From Fidelibacterota bacterium (GTDB taxonomy: Bacteria; Fidelibacterota; UBA8477; JABMPR01): a DNA stretch of 56,807 bases. Below are positions 1-7,932 of the stretch, piece by piece. Position numbers and translations under genes: made by a program. The notes under the pieces are model-generated. The model was given only the letters and a program-made list of their open reading frames with translations. It did not search any database and had not been told where the DNA came from. The number at the start of each line of letters is the position of its first letter. Within the stretch, counting starts at the first letter, position 1. Where the stretch lies: assembly GCA_024278595.1 (NCBI GenBank), contig JAJRSW010000018.1:1-56807 (forward strand), in the 5' to 3' direction.

Positions 1-20
1 AGACTTTAGACTTTAGACTT
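1..20. repeat. Heptamer tandem repeat AGACTTT, left edge of window
   Basis: Nearly three copies of AGACTTT fill the first 20 bases and presumably continue to the left of the window. They end just before the ribosome binding site of the first gene. A second, longer 7-bp array of different sequence (GTTGAAA) lies at 49511-49629, so heptamer microsatellites look like a habit of this genome. Confidence 0.6.
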
Positions 21-34
21 ACAGGGTAATTTGC

Positions 35-325
35 ATGAAAGCTGAACACATTCGCGAAGAATTTGAAGCACTGGCCGAAAGGTTGGGCTACACCATTCGC
101 TTTGAAAAAGGTGATTTTAAGGGGGATGCTTGTCGCATTAACGCCGACCGGGTCATCATCATCAATAAATTGATTCCCATTAATCATCAAAACTATGCTT
201 TCTCACGGATCTTTGCCTCAGAAGACTTAACCCAGGTCAGTATTTTACCGGTTCTGCGTTCCATGATCGAGGAGGTGAGTGGTACCACAAACAACCCATT
301 CTCGGAGAAGCCTCAGGATGCTTAG
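35..325 (+). CDS. Small conserved-looking protein, function unknown
   Basis: A 96-residue soluble protein with no signal peptide or membrane segment. I do not recognise the family. The ATG at 35 has an AGGG Shine-Dalgarno element about 8 nt upstream. The centre is a charged, beta-rich stretch (GDFKGDACRINADRVIIINK) and the C-terminal part looks helical. The gene overlaps the next one by 8 nt (its TAG is at 323-325, the downstream ATG at 318), so the two are probably translated together. A role linked to the SpoIIE-type phosphatase behind it is possible but is only an inference from context. The length, the codon pattern and the coupled overlap make a real gene likely. Confidence 0.7.
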   Translation: MKAEHIREEFEALAERLGYTIRFEKGDFKGDACRINADRVIIINKLIPINHQNYAFSRIFASEDLTQVSILPVLRSMIEEVSGTTNNPFSEKPQDA

Positions 326-2285
326 ACGCGAGCAACTGCTGGTCTCCCTGGCCCTGATTATCATCATTTCTATTCTGGGATTTCTGGTGAATCAATTTTT
401 GGGCTTTGGTGAACATCCCGTCCTGGCAAATGTTGTATTTGCTACCATCGTGATCAATTTATACCTGCCCTTACGATCACGCGGCCGGAAACTCGTCCTA
501 CGCTTGATTGCACCCTCCTATTTCCAACGTAACGAACGCTTCAGAACTATTCTGGATGAACTGGAAGGTATCGATACCTACCGCGATATGTTGGATATGG
601 TCCCCGGAACTTTAAAGTATCTGTTCGAATCAGATATTGTGGCTCTCTTTGTGCGTCGAAAAGGAATCTTTAAGGTCGAGTCCTCCACTGCACCAGTTCC
701 TATCCTGCTGGATGGGTTGACCATTGATGGATCCCATGATCTCTTGAACAGTTTAAGGGAGACCTCCCATCATTTGATCAATGTTAAATATAGTGTTAAT
801 GATCTCAATACAGAGCAGACTGACCTGTCAGTCATGGACTATCGCAGTTTTAAACTGTTCCAGTGGGCCATTCCCCTAAAGGCAAATAATAAGCTGGCGG
901 GTTTTGTCTTACTGGACAAAATGCCCCTCGACATGCAGGCCAGACGTTCCGGGACGCTTTATAATTATGTGGTTGATGAGTTAGCGGTGCTCCTTGAGAA
1001 ACGGAAACTGTATCACCGGATCCAACTGGAGGCCCGCAAACAGGAAGTGATGAGCATGATAGCCAGTAAAATGGCCACCATGCGGAATACAACTCGCATC
1101 TTCAACCTGCTGCTGGATCAGATCAATACCATCGTTCCCTTTGACGCCTGTGGGGTTTTTCTGGCTTCCGCTGAAGGGGAGAATATTGAAAAATTTCTAC
1201 TGAGAGGGTATAATACGCGCCGTTTGAACCCGCTAAAACTTAAGATCGGCAGAGGGATTGTCGGACGCTGTATTGCCACCCGCAAGCCCATCTACATCCC
1301 CGACGTAAGACGCGAAAAAGCCTATATCTCAGGCCGGTCAGATTCTCGATCTGAGCTCTGCGTCCCCATAGCTGGTGGATCAAATATCTATGGCGCCATG
1401 AATTTGGAATCAAATCGGGTCGCCGCTTTCAGCCATGATGATCTGGATTTCCTCCAGACCATTGCCACCCAGGCCGGTGTCTTGATGGAACGCTACCAAT
1501 TTGAAAAAAACGTGGATGTCCGGAGCGACCTGAGTGAAGATATGGCTAAGGCTGAGATCATTCAGCGCTCTCTGCTGCCCGCAAAGGTCCCGGAACATGA
1601 TGATGTTGAATTTGATATTCGATATATTCCCTGCCATCAAATAAGCGGCGACTTTTACGATGTCTCCACCAAAACGGAAGATTTTTTCTCGCTGGCAATT
1701 GGGGATGTGGTGGGCAAGGGCATATCCGGGGCATTGATCATGTCAAATTTCTACGCCGCCTATTTGAACGAAGCCCACAAGGGCTTACCGTTGACCAGCG
1801 TCATGAGCAATCTGAATCGCTATCTTACCAATGAGACAGAATTGGAAGAACAGGTGACCTTCTTCCTGGGGAAAATGGATGTGGACCAGGGCGTGATCCG
1901 CTATGTCAATGCCGGCCACCCGGCACCCCTGATCTTTCATCAGGATGGGAGTCTGGAACGGATGGAGAGTGGCGGACCCCTGCTGGGATTTGATGCCGAG
2001 TTTACCTATGAGATGGGGGAGATCTGGCTGCGATCCGGAGATATTATCCTACTCTATACCGATGGGGTTACTGAGATAATTGGTCGGACGGGTCAGGTGC
2101 TGGATGAAAGTGGTCTGATCAATGCTGTGTTAACCAATCGATCTGACCAGGTTCAGGTCATCGCCCGGGATCTTCTAAAAAAACTGGAAAAATTTAATGG
2201 AAAATCAACCTTCGATGATGACCTGACATTTATCCTGGGCCGCTATACTGGAATTCCATCAGAAACTGACAACGACCTGATCTGA
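318..2285 (+). CDS. Membrane GAF-domain PP2C/SpoIIE-type serine phosphatase
   Basis: A 655-residue regulatory phosphatase of the RsbU/SpoIIE class. Two N-terminal membrane helices (about residues 7-29 and 35-52) precede a first divergent GAF-like region (about 70-235) and a clearer GAF domain (about 250-400). The C-terminal SpoIIE/PP2C domain (about 420-650) keeps the metal-binding acidic residues: D445 in ISGDFYD, D463 in GDVVGKG, D582 in YTDGVTE and D633 in DDDLT. Such enzymes usually dephosphorylate an anti-sigma antagonist in partner-switching pathways; the partner is not in this window. I chose ATG 318 over the upstream start at 279 because GGAG lies about 10 nt before it and this leaves a short coupled overlap with the preceding gene. 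The signal sensed by the GAF domains cannot be read from sequence. Confidence 0.9.
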   Translation: MLRREQLLVSLALIIIISILGFLVNQFLGFGEHPVLANVVFATIVINLYLPLRSRGRKLVLRLIAPSYFQRNERFRTILDELEGIDTYRDMLDMVPGTLKYLFESDIVALFVRRKGIFKVESSTAPVPILLDGLTIDGSHDLLNSLRETSHHLINVKYSVNDLNTEQTDLSVMDYRSFKLFQWAIPLKANNKLAGFVLLDKMPLDMQARRSGTLYNYVVDELAVLLEKRKLYHRIQLEARKQEVMSMIASKMATMRNTTRIFNLLLDQINTIVPFDACGVFLASAEGENIEKFLLRGYNTRRLNPLKLKIGRGIVGRCIATRKPIYIPDVRREKAYISGRSDSRSELCVPIAGGSNIYGAMNLESNRVAAFSHDDLDFLQTIATQAGVLMERYQFEKNVDVRSDLSEDMAKAEIIQRSLLPAKVPEHDDVEFDIRYIPCHQISGDFYDVSTKTEDFFSLAIGDVVGKGISGALIMSNFYAAYLNEAHKGLPLTSVMSNLNRYLTNETELEEQVTFFLGKMDVDQGVIRYVNAGHPAPLIFHQDGSLERMESGGPLLGFDAEFTYEMGEIWLRSGDIILLYTDGVTEIIGRTGQVLDESGLINAVLTNRSDQVQVIARDLLKKLEKFNGKSTFDDDLTFILGRYTGIPSETDNDLI

Positions 2286-2569
2286 TAGCAGCTCCGCCGC
2301 ATCCAGCTTCACTGGAGTTTTGACAAAGGCCGGGACCATAGAATTTATACCAATGTATAAGTCGCACCCGCTTCACCTGCTAGTGGCCTTTCATGCTTAA
2401 AAATGTCTTGCGTATCCTTGATTTAATGAGATTTTTGTACGCTCTAAAAAAGCAACATAATTTGAAGATATGTACTTCTCCAAAATGACCATAATACCAC
2501 TTTTCACACCATGGATCTGGTGCTGAATATTTTATTACATATACGCTTAATTTTATCGAGGAGTTGAGA

Positions 2570-4639
2570 ATGAAAGATTATTTGACCAAGGATATCCGAA
2601 ACGTTGCCATTGTTGGCCACGCTTCATCAGGGAAAACGGCCCTTAGTGAGGCGATGCTGTACTCGGCGGGCGTGACCACCAGGATTGGTACTATCGCTGA
2701 AGGAAACACGAAGTCTGACTATCGTCCTGAAGAGATCGATCGACAGTGTTCAGTAGGAACAAGCCTGTTGGCCATTGAATGGCAGGACACAAAACTTAAT
2801 ATTCTTGATACGCCCGGATTTAGCGATTTTGTGGGTGATGCACTCAGCGCAGTACGTGTAGCAGATACAGGCCTCATAGTTGTGGATAGTACCAACGGTC
2901 CTGAGATGGGCACCGAGAATATGTGGGGCTTTTGTCAGGAGTATCATATTCCACGGACCTTTGTTATTACTGGCCTGGACAAAGAACATTCAGCTTTTCA
3001 CAAAGCATTTGCTAACATTAAAGAAGCCTACGGAAATCACGTTACTGCGCTTCAACTCCCGGTAAACGAAGGTATCGGCTTCAATAAGATAGTAGATATC
3101 ATTCGCCGGAAGACTCTGGTCTTCAAAGATGATAGCGGCAAATTCACCATGGAAGATCTACCTGAAGCCATCGCTGATGAGGTCGAGACCATGTACACCG
3201 AGCTGGTTGAGCAGGTTGCCGAATCTGATGAAGAACTCATGGAAAAATATTTCGATCAGGGTGAACTTTCAGAAGATGACCTGCGCCAAGGATTGCGTGA
3301 AGCCATCATCCAGAAACAGATTTTCCCGGTGTTTTGCACATCTGCCATCGGGAATATTGGTGTCTCCCGCCTGCTGGAGTTGATCCAGAAGTATTTCCCT
3401 TCACCAGCCGATATGCCAGCCGCCATCGCAGTTGATGGAACAGAGCTGCATGCTGACAATGTCAACGAAACGGCCGCCCTAATCTTTAAGACCACCAGTG
3501 AAGCCCATGTGGGTGAGTTGAGTTTTTTCCGGGTCTATGCCGGGCGGATCACGTCAGGAATGGATCTGGCAAACCCGAACCGCAGTGGCAACGAACGTCT
3601 GGGGCACGTATATGCTGTTAATGGCCATGATCGTGATGAAGTCCACGCCATAAATGCCGGTGATATCGGTGCCACGGTCAAATTGAAGATCTCTCACACT
3701 GGTGATACACTTTCCCATCCTAAGAATGCAGTCACCTTAAAACCCACAGATTTTCCTGGACCGAATATTCAGTTTGCGATCGTGGCCAAGGCCAAGGGTG
3801 AAGAAGATAAGATAAGTACCGGTCTGGCTCTGCTCCATGAGGAAGATCCAACGCTGTTGTACGATGTGGATTCTGAGCTGCATCAAACTGTCCTGTCAGG
3901 TCAGGGTGAATTACAGATCAATGTCGCTTTTAATAAGTTACAGGAACGCTTCAAAGTTCAGGTTGAGCTGGTTGAGCCGAAAATTGCTTACCGCGAAACC
4001 ATCAAAGCCAAGGGTGAAGCCAGGTACCGCCATAAAAAACAGTCTGGTGGTGCCGGTCAGTTTGCCGAAGTCATGCTGCGGGTCGAGCCCTTGAAACGAG
4101 GTTCAGGCATCGTTTTTGAGGAAACGCTGGTGGGCCAGAATGTTGATCGGGTATTCGTCCCTTCGGTGGAGAAGGGGATCAAGAGCGCCTCCGAAGAAGG
4201 CTTCGTAGCTGGTTTCCCGATTGTCGATATTAAGGCAACTTTTTACGACGGTAAAATGCACCCGGTTGATTCCAAGGATATTGCCTTCCAGATCGCCGGA
4301 AAAGGTGCCTTCAGGGATGCTTGTAAAAATTCTAAACCGTGTTTACTTGAACCTGTTTTTGAAATAGAAGTACGGGTACCGGAAGATTACATGGGTGACG
4401 TAATGGGTGATCTAACCGCTAAGCGTGGTCGGATCCTCGGTATGGATGCTGATGGACACTACCAGGTTCTGAAAGCCAAGGTACCTCAGGCGCATCTGTT
4501 CAAATATGCATCAACGCTACGCTCGTTGACTCAAGGGAAAGCTTCTCACAAACAGAAATTTTCTCATTACACGGAGGTTCCCAAAGAAGAAGAAGGTAAA
4601 TTGATCGCAGCCCTGGAAGCGGCTAAAGAAGACGAATAG
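2570..4639 (+). CDS. Elongation factor G-like GTPase (divergent EF-G)
   Basis: A 689-residue translational GTPase with the complete EF-G layout: GTP-binding domain, domain II, and the EF-G IV/V region ending near LRSLTQGKASH. The P-loop is GHASSGKT (16-23) and the G3 motif is DTPGF (80-84). The G4 motif, usually NKxD, reads TGLD at 134-137, so both the Asn and the Lys are replaced. This fits the EF-G-2/paralogue branch, whose members often have TKLD, more than canonical fusA, and no rpsL/rpsG/tuf genes flank it. GAGGAG ends 6 nt before ATG 2570, which is why I prefer it to the in-frame TTG at 2564. A role in an accessory translocation or recycling step, rather than the housekeeping one, is inference. 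Confidence 0.9.
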   Translation: MKDYLTKDIRNVAIVGHASSGKTALSEAMLYSAGVTTRIGTIAEGNTKSDYRPEEIDRQCSVGTSLLAIEWQDTKLNILDTPGFSDFVGDALSAVRVADTGLIVVDSTNGPEMGTENMWGFCQEYHIPRTFVITGLDKEHSAFHKAFANIKEAYGNHVTALQLPVNEGIGFNKIVDIIRRKTLVFKDDSGKFTMEDLPEAIADEVETMYTELVEQVAESDEELMEKYFDQGELSEDDLRQGLREAIIQKQIFPVFCTSAIGNIGVSRLLELIQKYFPSPADMPAAIAVDGTELHADNVNETAALIFKTTSEAHVGELSFFRVYAGRITSGMDLANPNRSGNERLGHVYAVNGHDRDEVHAINAGDIGATVKLKISHTGDTLSHPKNAVTLKPTDFPGPNIQFAIVAKAKGEEDKISTGLALLHEEDPTLLYDVDSELHQTVLSGQGELQINVAFNKLQERFKVQVELVEPKIAYRETIKAKGEARYRHKKQSGGAGQFAEVMLRVEPLKRGSGIVFEETLVGQNVDRVFVPSVEKGIKSASEEGFVAGFPIVDIKATFYDGKMHPVDSKDIAFQIAGKGAFRDACKNSKPCLLEPVFEIEVRVPEDYMGDVMGDLTAKRGRILGMDADGHYQVLKAKVPQAHLFKYASTLRSLTQGKASHKQKFSHYTEVPKEEEGKLIAALEAAKEDE

Positions 4640-4662
4640 ATCGCGTGTGGGGAGTTAGATGT

Positions 4663-4739
4663 TAGGGGCTAAATCACTGGAGTATAATTTCGTCTCCCTG
4701 AGCGGAGTCGAAGGGTCTCCTTAATTGGTGTAGCCCCTA
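4663..4739. repeat. Nested inverted repeats downstream of EF-G gene
   Basis: An outer 9-bp inverted repeat (TAGGGGCTA at 4663-4671, TAGCCCCTA at 4731-4739) encloses the string CCCTGAGCGGAGTCGAAGGG at 4696-4715. From memory, I recognise the inner string as a dispersed intergenic repeat in environmental bacterial genomes, but I could not search for it. There is no T-run, so it is not a typical terminator. Confidence 0.45.
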
Positions 4740-4749
4740 CCACATTTAA

Positions 4750-4923
4750 CCTGAATAATTCATAGCCACGAAGTCACGAAGGCCCAAAGTTTTAAAAAAT
4801 ATATGCTTAGCAAAAATTATCCCTCACAGATGCAAATAGTTCTGTTTAAAATGACCTTGTTCATAACTTTAATAATCTTCGTGGCTTAGTGTATTCGGGG
4901 CAATAATTCATGAATAATGCAGG
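4750..4923. mobile_element. MITE-like element, copy 1, with TTAA target duplication
   Basis: A 174-bp non-coding element with imperfect terminal inverted repeats (CCTGAATAATTCAT left; ATGAATAATGCAGG right, 12 of 14 matching as inverted). It is flanked by TTAA on both sides (4746-4749 and 4924-4927). A second copy with the same ends lies at 35442-35606 between CTAG duplications. A subterminal inverted pair (AGCCACGAAG at 4764, CTTCGTGGCT at 4877) strengthens the folded structure. The 4-bp YTAR duplications would suit mobilisation by an IS5-type transposase; none is encoded here. The element ends 12 nt before the HIT gene start, so it supplies most of that gene's leader. Confidence 0.7.
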
Positions 4924-4935
4924 TTAAATATAAAG

Positions 4936-5442
4936 ATGTCCAGATCTGATAATACACCAAAACTGTGGGCGCCCTGGCGGATGGAGTATATTCGTTCCAT
5001 CAAACAGGCTGGTTGCATCTTTTGCGACAAACCGGCTGTGGATGAGGATCGGGAGAATTTGCTGCTTTACCGGGGAAAGACCTGCTGTATACTCATGAAT
5101 CTGTACCCTTACAATAATGGTCATCTGATGATCGCGCCTTACGAACACAGCCACCAGATGGAAGCGCTACCAGTGGAGACATTGACCGAGGTCATGCAGT
5201 TGGCCCAGGAGTGCTTCAAGATCCTGCGCCAGGAGTTCCGGGCCGAGGGCTTTAATCTGGGATTGAATGAGGGAGCCATTGCCGGTGCCGGGATAGCTGA
5301 GCATATCCATTTTCACATTGTCCCTCGCTGGGGTGGTGACACCAATTTTATGCCAGTCACCGGTCACGCCAAGGTGCTGGTTCAGGGTTTGAAGGAATCT
5401 TACGACATCTTGAAACCCCATTTCGAAAAAATCACTATTTAA
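4936..5442 (+). CDS. HIT-family nucleotide hydrolase/phosphorylase
   Basis: A 168-residue histidine-triad protein. The HIT signature H123-I-H125-F-H127 is followed by IVPRWGGDTNFMPV. This extended form is typical of the Ap4A-phosphorylase-like branch of the family (about 160-170 residues), so a dinucleoside polyphosphate or nucleotidyl substrate is likely. An N-terminal CIFCDK motif (Cys about 30 and 33) may hold a metal. H125 is the expected nucleophile. The ATG has only a weak AAAG upstream, probably because a MITE-like element inserted 12 nt before it. The gene stands alone between that element and tRNA-Asn. Confidence 0.9.
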   Translation: MSRSDNTPKLWAPWRMEYIRSIKQAGCIFCDKPAVDEDRENLLLYRGKTCCILMNLYPYNNGHLMIAPYEHSHQMEALPVETLTEVMQLAQECFKILRQEFRAEGFNLGLNEGAIAGAGIAEHIHFHIVPRWGGDTNFMPVTGHAKVLVQGLKESYDILKPHFEKITI

Positions 5443-5494
5443 CGGGTTGACAGCCGCTACGACGGGGATTATCTTCGCGAGCTTTTTAGGACGA

Positions 5495-5566
5495 TCCGGA
5501 GTAGCTCAGTGGTAGAGCGAGTGGCTGTTAACCACCAGGTCGGGAGTTCAAATCTCTCCTCCGGAG
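5495..5566 (+). tRNA. tRNA-Asn (GTT)
   Basis: A 72-nt cloverleaf. The acceptor stem is a perfect 7 bp (TCCGGAG at 5495-5501 with CTCCGGA at 5559-5565), the D arm is GCTC/GAGC, the anticodon GTT lies at 5527-5529 in the loop CTGTTAA, and the T arm GGGAG/CTCTC has loop TTCAAAT. The discriminator is G5566. The 3' CCA is not encoded (the next bases are CAA). The outermost anticodon-stem pair is an A-C mismatch (5520/5536); the rest is regular. Confidence 0.97.
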
Positions 5567-5568
5567 CA

Positions 5569-5605
5569 AACCAAAAAAGGTTCCCATGGGGAGCCTTTTT
5601 TGGTT
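5569..5605 (+). terminator. Rho-independent terminator after tRNA-Asn
   Basis: A 12-bp stem (AACCAAAAAAGG at 5569-5580 with CCTTTTTTGGTT at 5594-5605) with the central loop region TTCCCATGGGGAG and a T-rich right arm. It starts 3 nt after the tRNA. The A/T-rich symmetry would let it work in both directions. Confidence 0.8.
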
Positions 5606-5869
5606 TTGTTGAGGGTGAGTTGAGTGAACTGGCGCGTATGCGCCGGAGTTCATCCGGAATGAGTGGCCTGCTTGCCACGGCGAAGCAGTTTGCGAAGACG
5701 GGCGGCAAGTCATGTAGCAAGGTGAGGGCTGTTGTAGACCCAGTTTTTAAAAAAGATGATGGAATCTTTTCAGCAAAGGCGAAATTTGGAACAGCTCGGA
5801 GACACATTATTACCAAAGCTGATGAGTGGAAAAGTAAAAGTTAGAGTAGATTAATCACCAACAAAGAAT
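5606..5869. other. Intergenic stretch, no gene recognised
   Basis: An open frame runs through this stretch, but it begins inside tRNA-Asn and translates the tRNA, so I reject it as a gene. The G+C-rich part near 5640-5720 contains short inverted pieces (CTTGCC/GGCAAG) but nothing I can name. Confidence 0.4.
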
Positions 5870-6529
5870 ATGACCGAAAAATCCCAAAATAAATACCGTA
5901 TTAAATCACACCGGCTGCCGCATTGGGATTATGCCGGTGATGGGTATTATTTTATTACAATCGTAACCCAAAATCGTGAATGCAATTTGGGGAAAATTAT
6001 TGACGGGAATATGATTTCATCCGATTTTGGGGAAATAATCAACACCCAATGGTTTGAATCATTTGAAATACGTGATGAATTAATCATGGATACCTATATC
6101 ATGATGCCCAATCATTTGCACGCCATCGTAATATTGGACAAAACGCACGGCGTCGTAGAGACGCACGGCCGTGCGTCTCTACGACGACGACGACAACAAC
6201 CACCACAATCCACACCACAATCCAAAACCCAACCGTTTTCCCGAAAACCAAAATCAATATCATCGTTTATCGGTGGATTCAAATCCGCAGTCAATTCAAA
6301 AATTGATGATTATATTGACGAAAACAATTTGGGCATTGCCAAATACAATCGAAATAACCATTTTTTTCAACCCAATTATCACGACCATATTATTCGCAAT
6401 GAAAATGAATACATTCGTATTGCCCAATACATCATCAATAACCCCAAAGACTGGAAAAATGATACATTTAATAATAAATTCAATAATACCGTTAAGGAAC
6501 CACTGAAGATATGGCATAAAGCGGGATAA
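5870..6529 (+). CDS. REP-associated tyrosine transposase (RAYT, Y1 HUH family)
   Basis: A 219-residue Y1_Tnp/IS200-like single-strand transposase of the RAYT type. The N-terminal start of the fold (RLPHWDYAGDGYYFITI) is followed by the HUH metal motif H82-L-H84 in MMPNHLHAIV. The C-terminal helix carries the expected catalytic tyrosine Y187 in EYIRIAQYIINNP. All catalytic residues are present, so it could be active. RAYTs are domesticated relatives of IS200/IS605 transposases that act on REP palindromes. Unusually, residues 94-106 are encoded by a 36-bp perfect palindrome of REP type, producing an Arg-rich linker (ASLRRRRQQ) between the HUH motif and the C-terminal helices. The 3' end overlaps the end of the opposite-strand ATPase gene by 38 nt. 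A broken relative lies at 31750-32295. Confidence 0.88.
   Translation: MTEKSQNKYRIKSHRLPHWDYAGDGYYFITIVTQNRECNLGKIIDGNMISSDFGEIINTQWFESFEIRDELIMDTYIMMPNHLHAIVILDKTHGVVETHGRASLRRRRQQPPQSTPQSKTQPFSRKPKSISSFIGGFKSAVNSKIDDYIDENNLGIAKYNRNNHFFQPNYHDHIIRNENEYIRIAQYIINNPKDWKNDTFNNKFNNTVKEPLKIWHKAG
6151..6186. repeat. REP-like perfect palindrome inside the RAYT gene
   Basis: A 36-bp perfect inverted repeat with centre CACGGCCGTG and arms containing GTAGAGACG / CGTCTCTAC. It is in frame within the transposase gene and adds about 12 codons. A second palindrome with the same GTAGAGACG arms but a different centre is at 30097-30124. Confidence 0.85.
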
Positions 6530-7805
6530 TATCAATGGATTCAATCTGTCCAAAATTTTCCAGAGATAAACGGATTCCTCTTGATAGCCTCTTTTCTTTC
6601 AGAAATAAAAACATGCTTTGCATTTGTCCCTTGGTCCCCGCTTTTACTTCAAGGGGAACAATCCTGCCCTTTTGCTGAATCACGTAATCAATTTCGGCAT
6701 GACTGCTTCTTGACTCCCGATGCCAGTAATGGAGTTGTGGCTGTAGTAGGGGTGATTGATGATGCATCAACTGAATACCGGCTGTAATCTCAGCCAGAGC
6801 GCCCTTGTTGATTAACTGGATATGATCCTGTAATAAGTAATCACCAAGCTTCAGCCCCAGTAGTCGCTGATAGATTCCGGAATCAAGTGGCAGGACTTTA
6901 AACATTTTGGGATTAATCTGACCACCAAGTGGTAAACCTGAGGCACTCGTATGGGGAACTTTATAAGCTAATCCTGCCAGCAGGAGCAGATTTAGAGCAG
7001 GTTTAATGGTTTTAATGTCTAATTCCGGTGCGGTGCGCTGGTAGATGAATTTCCCCCCAGCCTGGATCGCAATTGAGTGCAGGATATTTTGTAATGTCGC
7101 GGTGGGTACATGTTTCCGGTATTTGGCAAAATCGGTTTGAAATGATTGTATCAGATTATCCAGCAGTTGGTTACACCTCAAATAATCACCTGAGTTTATA
7201 AACTCAACAACGACCTCAGGCATCCCTCCGATTACCTGATAAGTTTTAAAATATTCAACTGCCAAGGAATGCAAATTTGGCGGTAGTGGATTGTTAATAT
7301 TAGATATTTCGATGACAGGGGGTAAGGTTGGATGAATTGCCGCTAGAAATTCTTGAAATGTCAGGGGGTACATGAACATTGACTGAATTCTCCCCACCCC
7401 AAAGGATGGAATCTCTGCCAGGGCCAACTCTAGCAGTGATCCAGCCGCTACGATATGTAGATCAGGTAATTTCTCGTAGAAATATCTCAATGAGCGGATG
7501 GCATTTGGACAGGCCTGGATTTCATCGAAGAAGACCAGTGTCTTTTGTGGAATTACCGGGACATCAAATTGTACTGCAAGGTTTTGGATAATTTTACTGA
7601 CATCCATATCAGCATCAAAAAGTTGATGAATTCCCTTGTGATCCTCAAAATTTATTTCAAGGAAATGCTGAAACTTTTTACCGAGCTTTCTTACAGAATA
7701 TGTTTTGCCAACTTGCCGGGCACCCCGAATGAGTAATGCTTTGCGATTTGAGCTGTTTCGCCAATGTTCCAGGTCATATGCTATATGTCGTTTTAACTCA
7801 TTCAT
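6492..7805 (-). CDS. AAA ATPase with DUF4143-type C-terminal domain
   Basis: A 437-residue ATPase of the family usually annotated 'ATP-binding protein, DUF4143'. Walker A is GARQVGKT (28-35) and Walker B ends FFDE (D94-E95). The C-terminal half has the PD-(D/E)xK-like signature EIDYVIQQKGRIVPLEVKAG, so a nuclease-like fold is likely. The family is widespread in accessory regions and has no firmly known function; association with toxin-antitoxin-like or mobile loci has been suggested. I start it at CAT 7803-7805 because GGGGAG precedes that start. The longer open frame to 7946 only translates the three tandem repeats upstream. It is tail-to-tail with the RAYT gene. Confidence 0.88.
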   Translation of the reverse strand: MNELKRHIAYDLEHWRNSSNRKALLIRGARQVGKTYSVRKLGKKFQHFLEINFEDHKGIHQLFDADMDVSKIIQNLAVQFDVPVIPQKTLVFFDEIQACPNAIRSLRYFYEKLPDLHIVAAGSLLELALAEIPSFGVGRIQSMFMYPLTFQEFLAAIHPTLPPVIEISNINNPLPPNLHSLAVEYFKTYQVIGGMPEVVVEFINSGDYLRCNQLLDNLIQSFQTDFAKYRKHVPTATLQNILHSIAIQAGGKFIYQRTAPELDIKTIKPALNLLLLAGLAYKVPHTSASGLPLGGQINPKMFKVLPLDSGIYQRLLGLKLGDYLLQDHIQLINKGALAEITAGIQLMHHQSPLLQPQLHYWHRESRSSHAEIDYVIQQKGRIVPLEVKAGTKGQMQSMFLFLKEKRLSRGIRLSLENFGQIESIDIIPLYAISSVVP

Positions 7806-7844
7806 TGTGAACTCCCCAATAATATGGCAGAATATATACCCAAA

Positions 7845-7932
7845 TCCAGAATAACAAGGCAATAATCTTGGTAGCATTCCAGAAAAACAAGGCAATAATA
7901 TCTGTAATTGTCCGGAAAAACAAGGCAATATT
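7845..7932. repeat. Three 22-bp direct repeats at exact 33-bp period
   Basis: Repeat units begin at 7845, 7878 and 7911, each of the form TCCRGAAWAACAAGGCAATA. They are separated by 11-bp spacers of unrelated sequence. They sit 40-127 bp upstream of the ATPase start, between it and any promoter. A 33-bp period is close to three helical turns, which would put bound proteins on one face of the DNA. An operator array is my preferred reading; a decayed minisatellite is the alternative. Confidence 0.65.

Noticed and set aside
5509..5844. Open frame of 111 codons across tRNA-Asn
   Set aside because: It translates the tRNA itself and its terminator; the product has no plausible start signal or composition.
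6171..6506. Alternative frame inside the RAYT gene
   Set aside because: A shadow of the transposase frame, rich in His/Asn from AT-rich codons read out of frame.
7845..7932. CRISPR array
   Set aside because: Only three units, 11-bp spacers, degenerate repeats and no cas genes; better read as an operator array.
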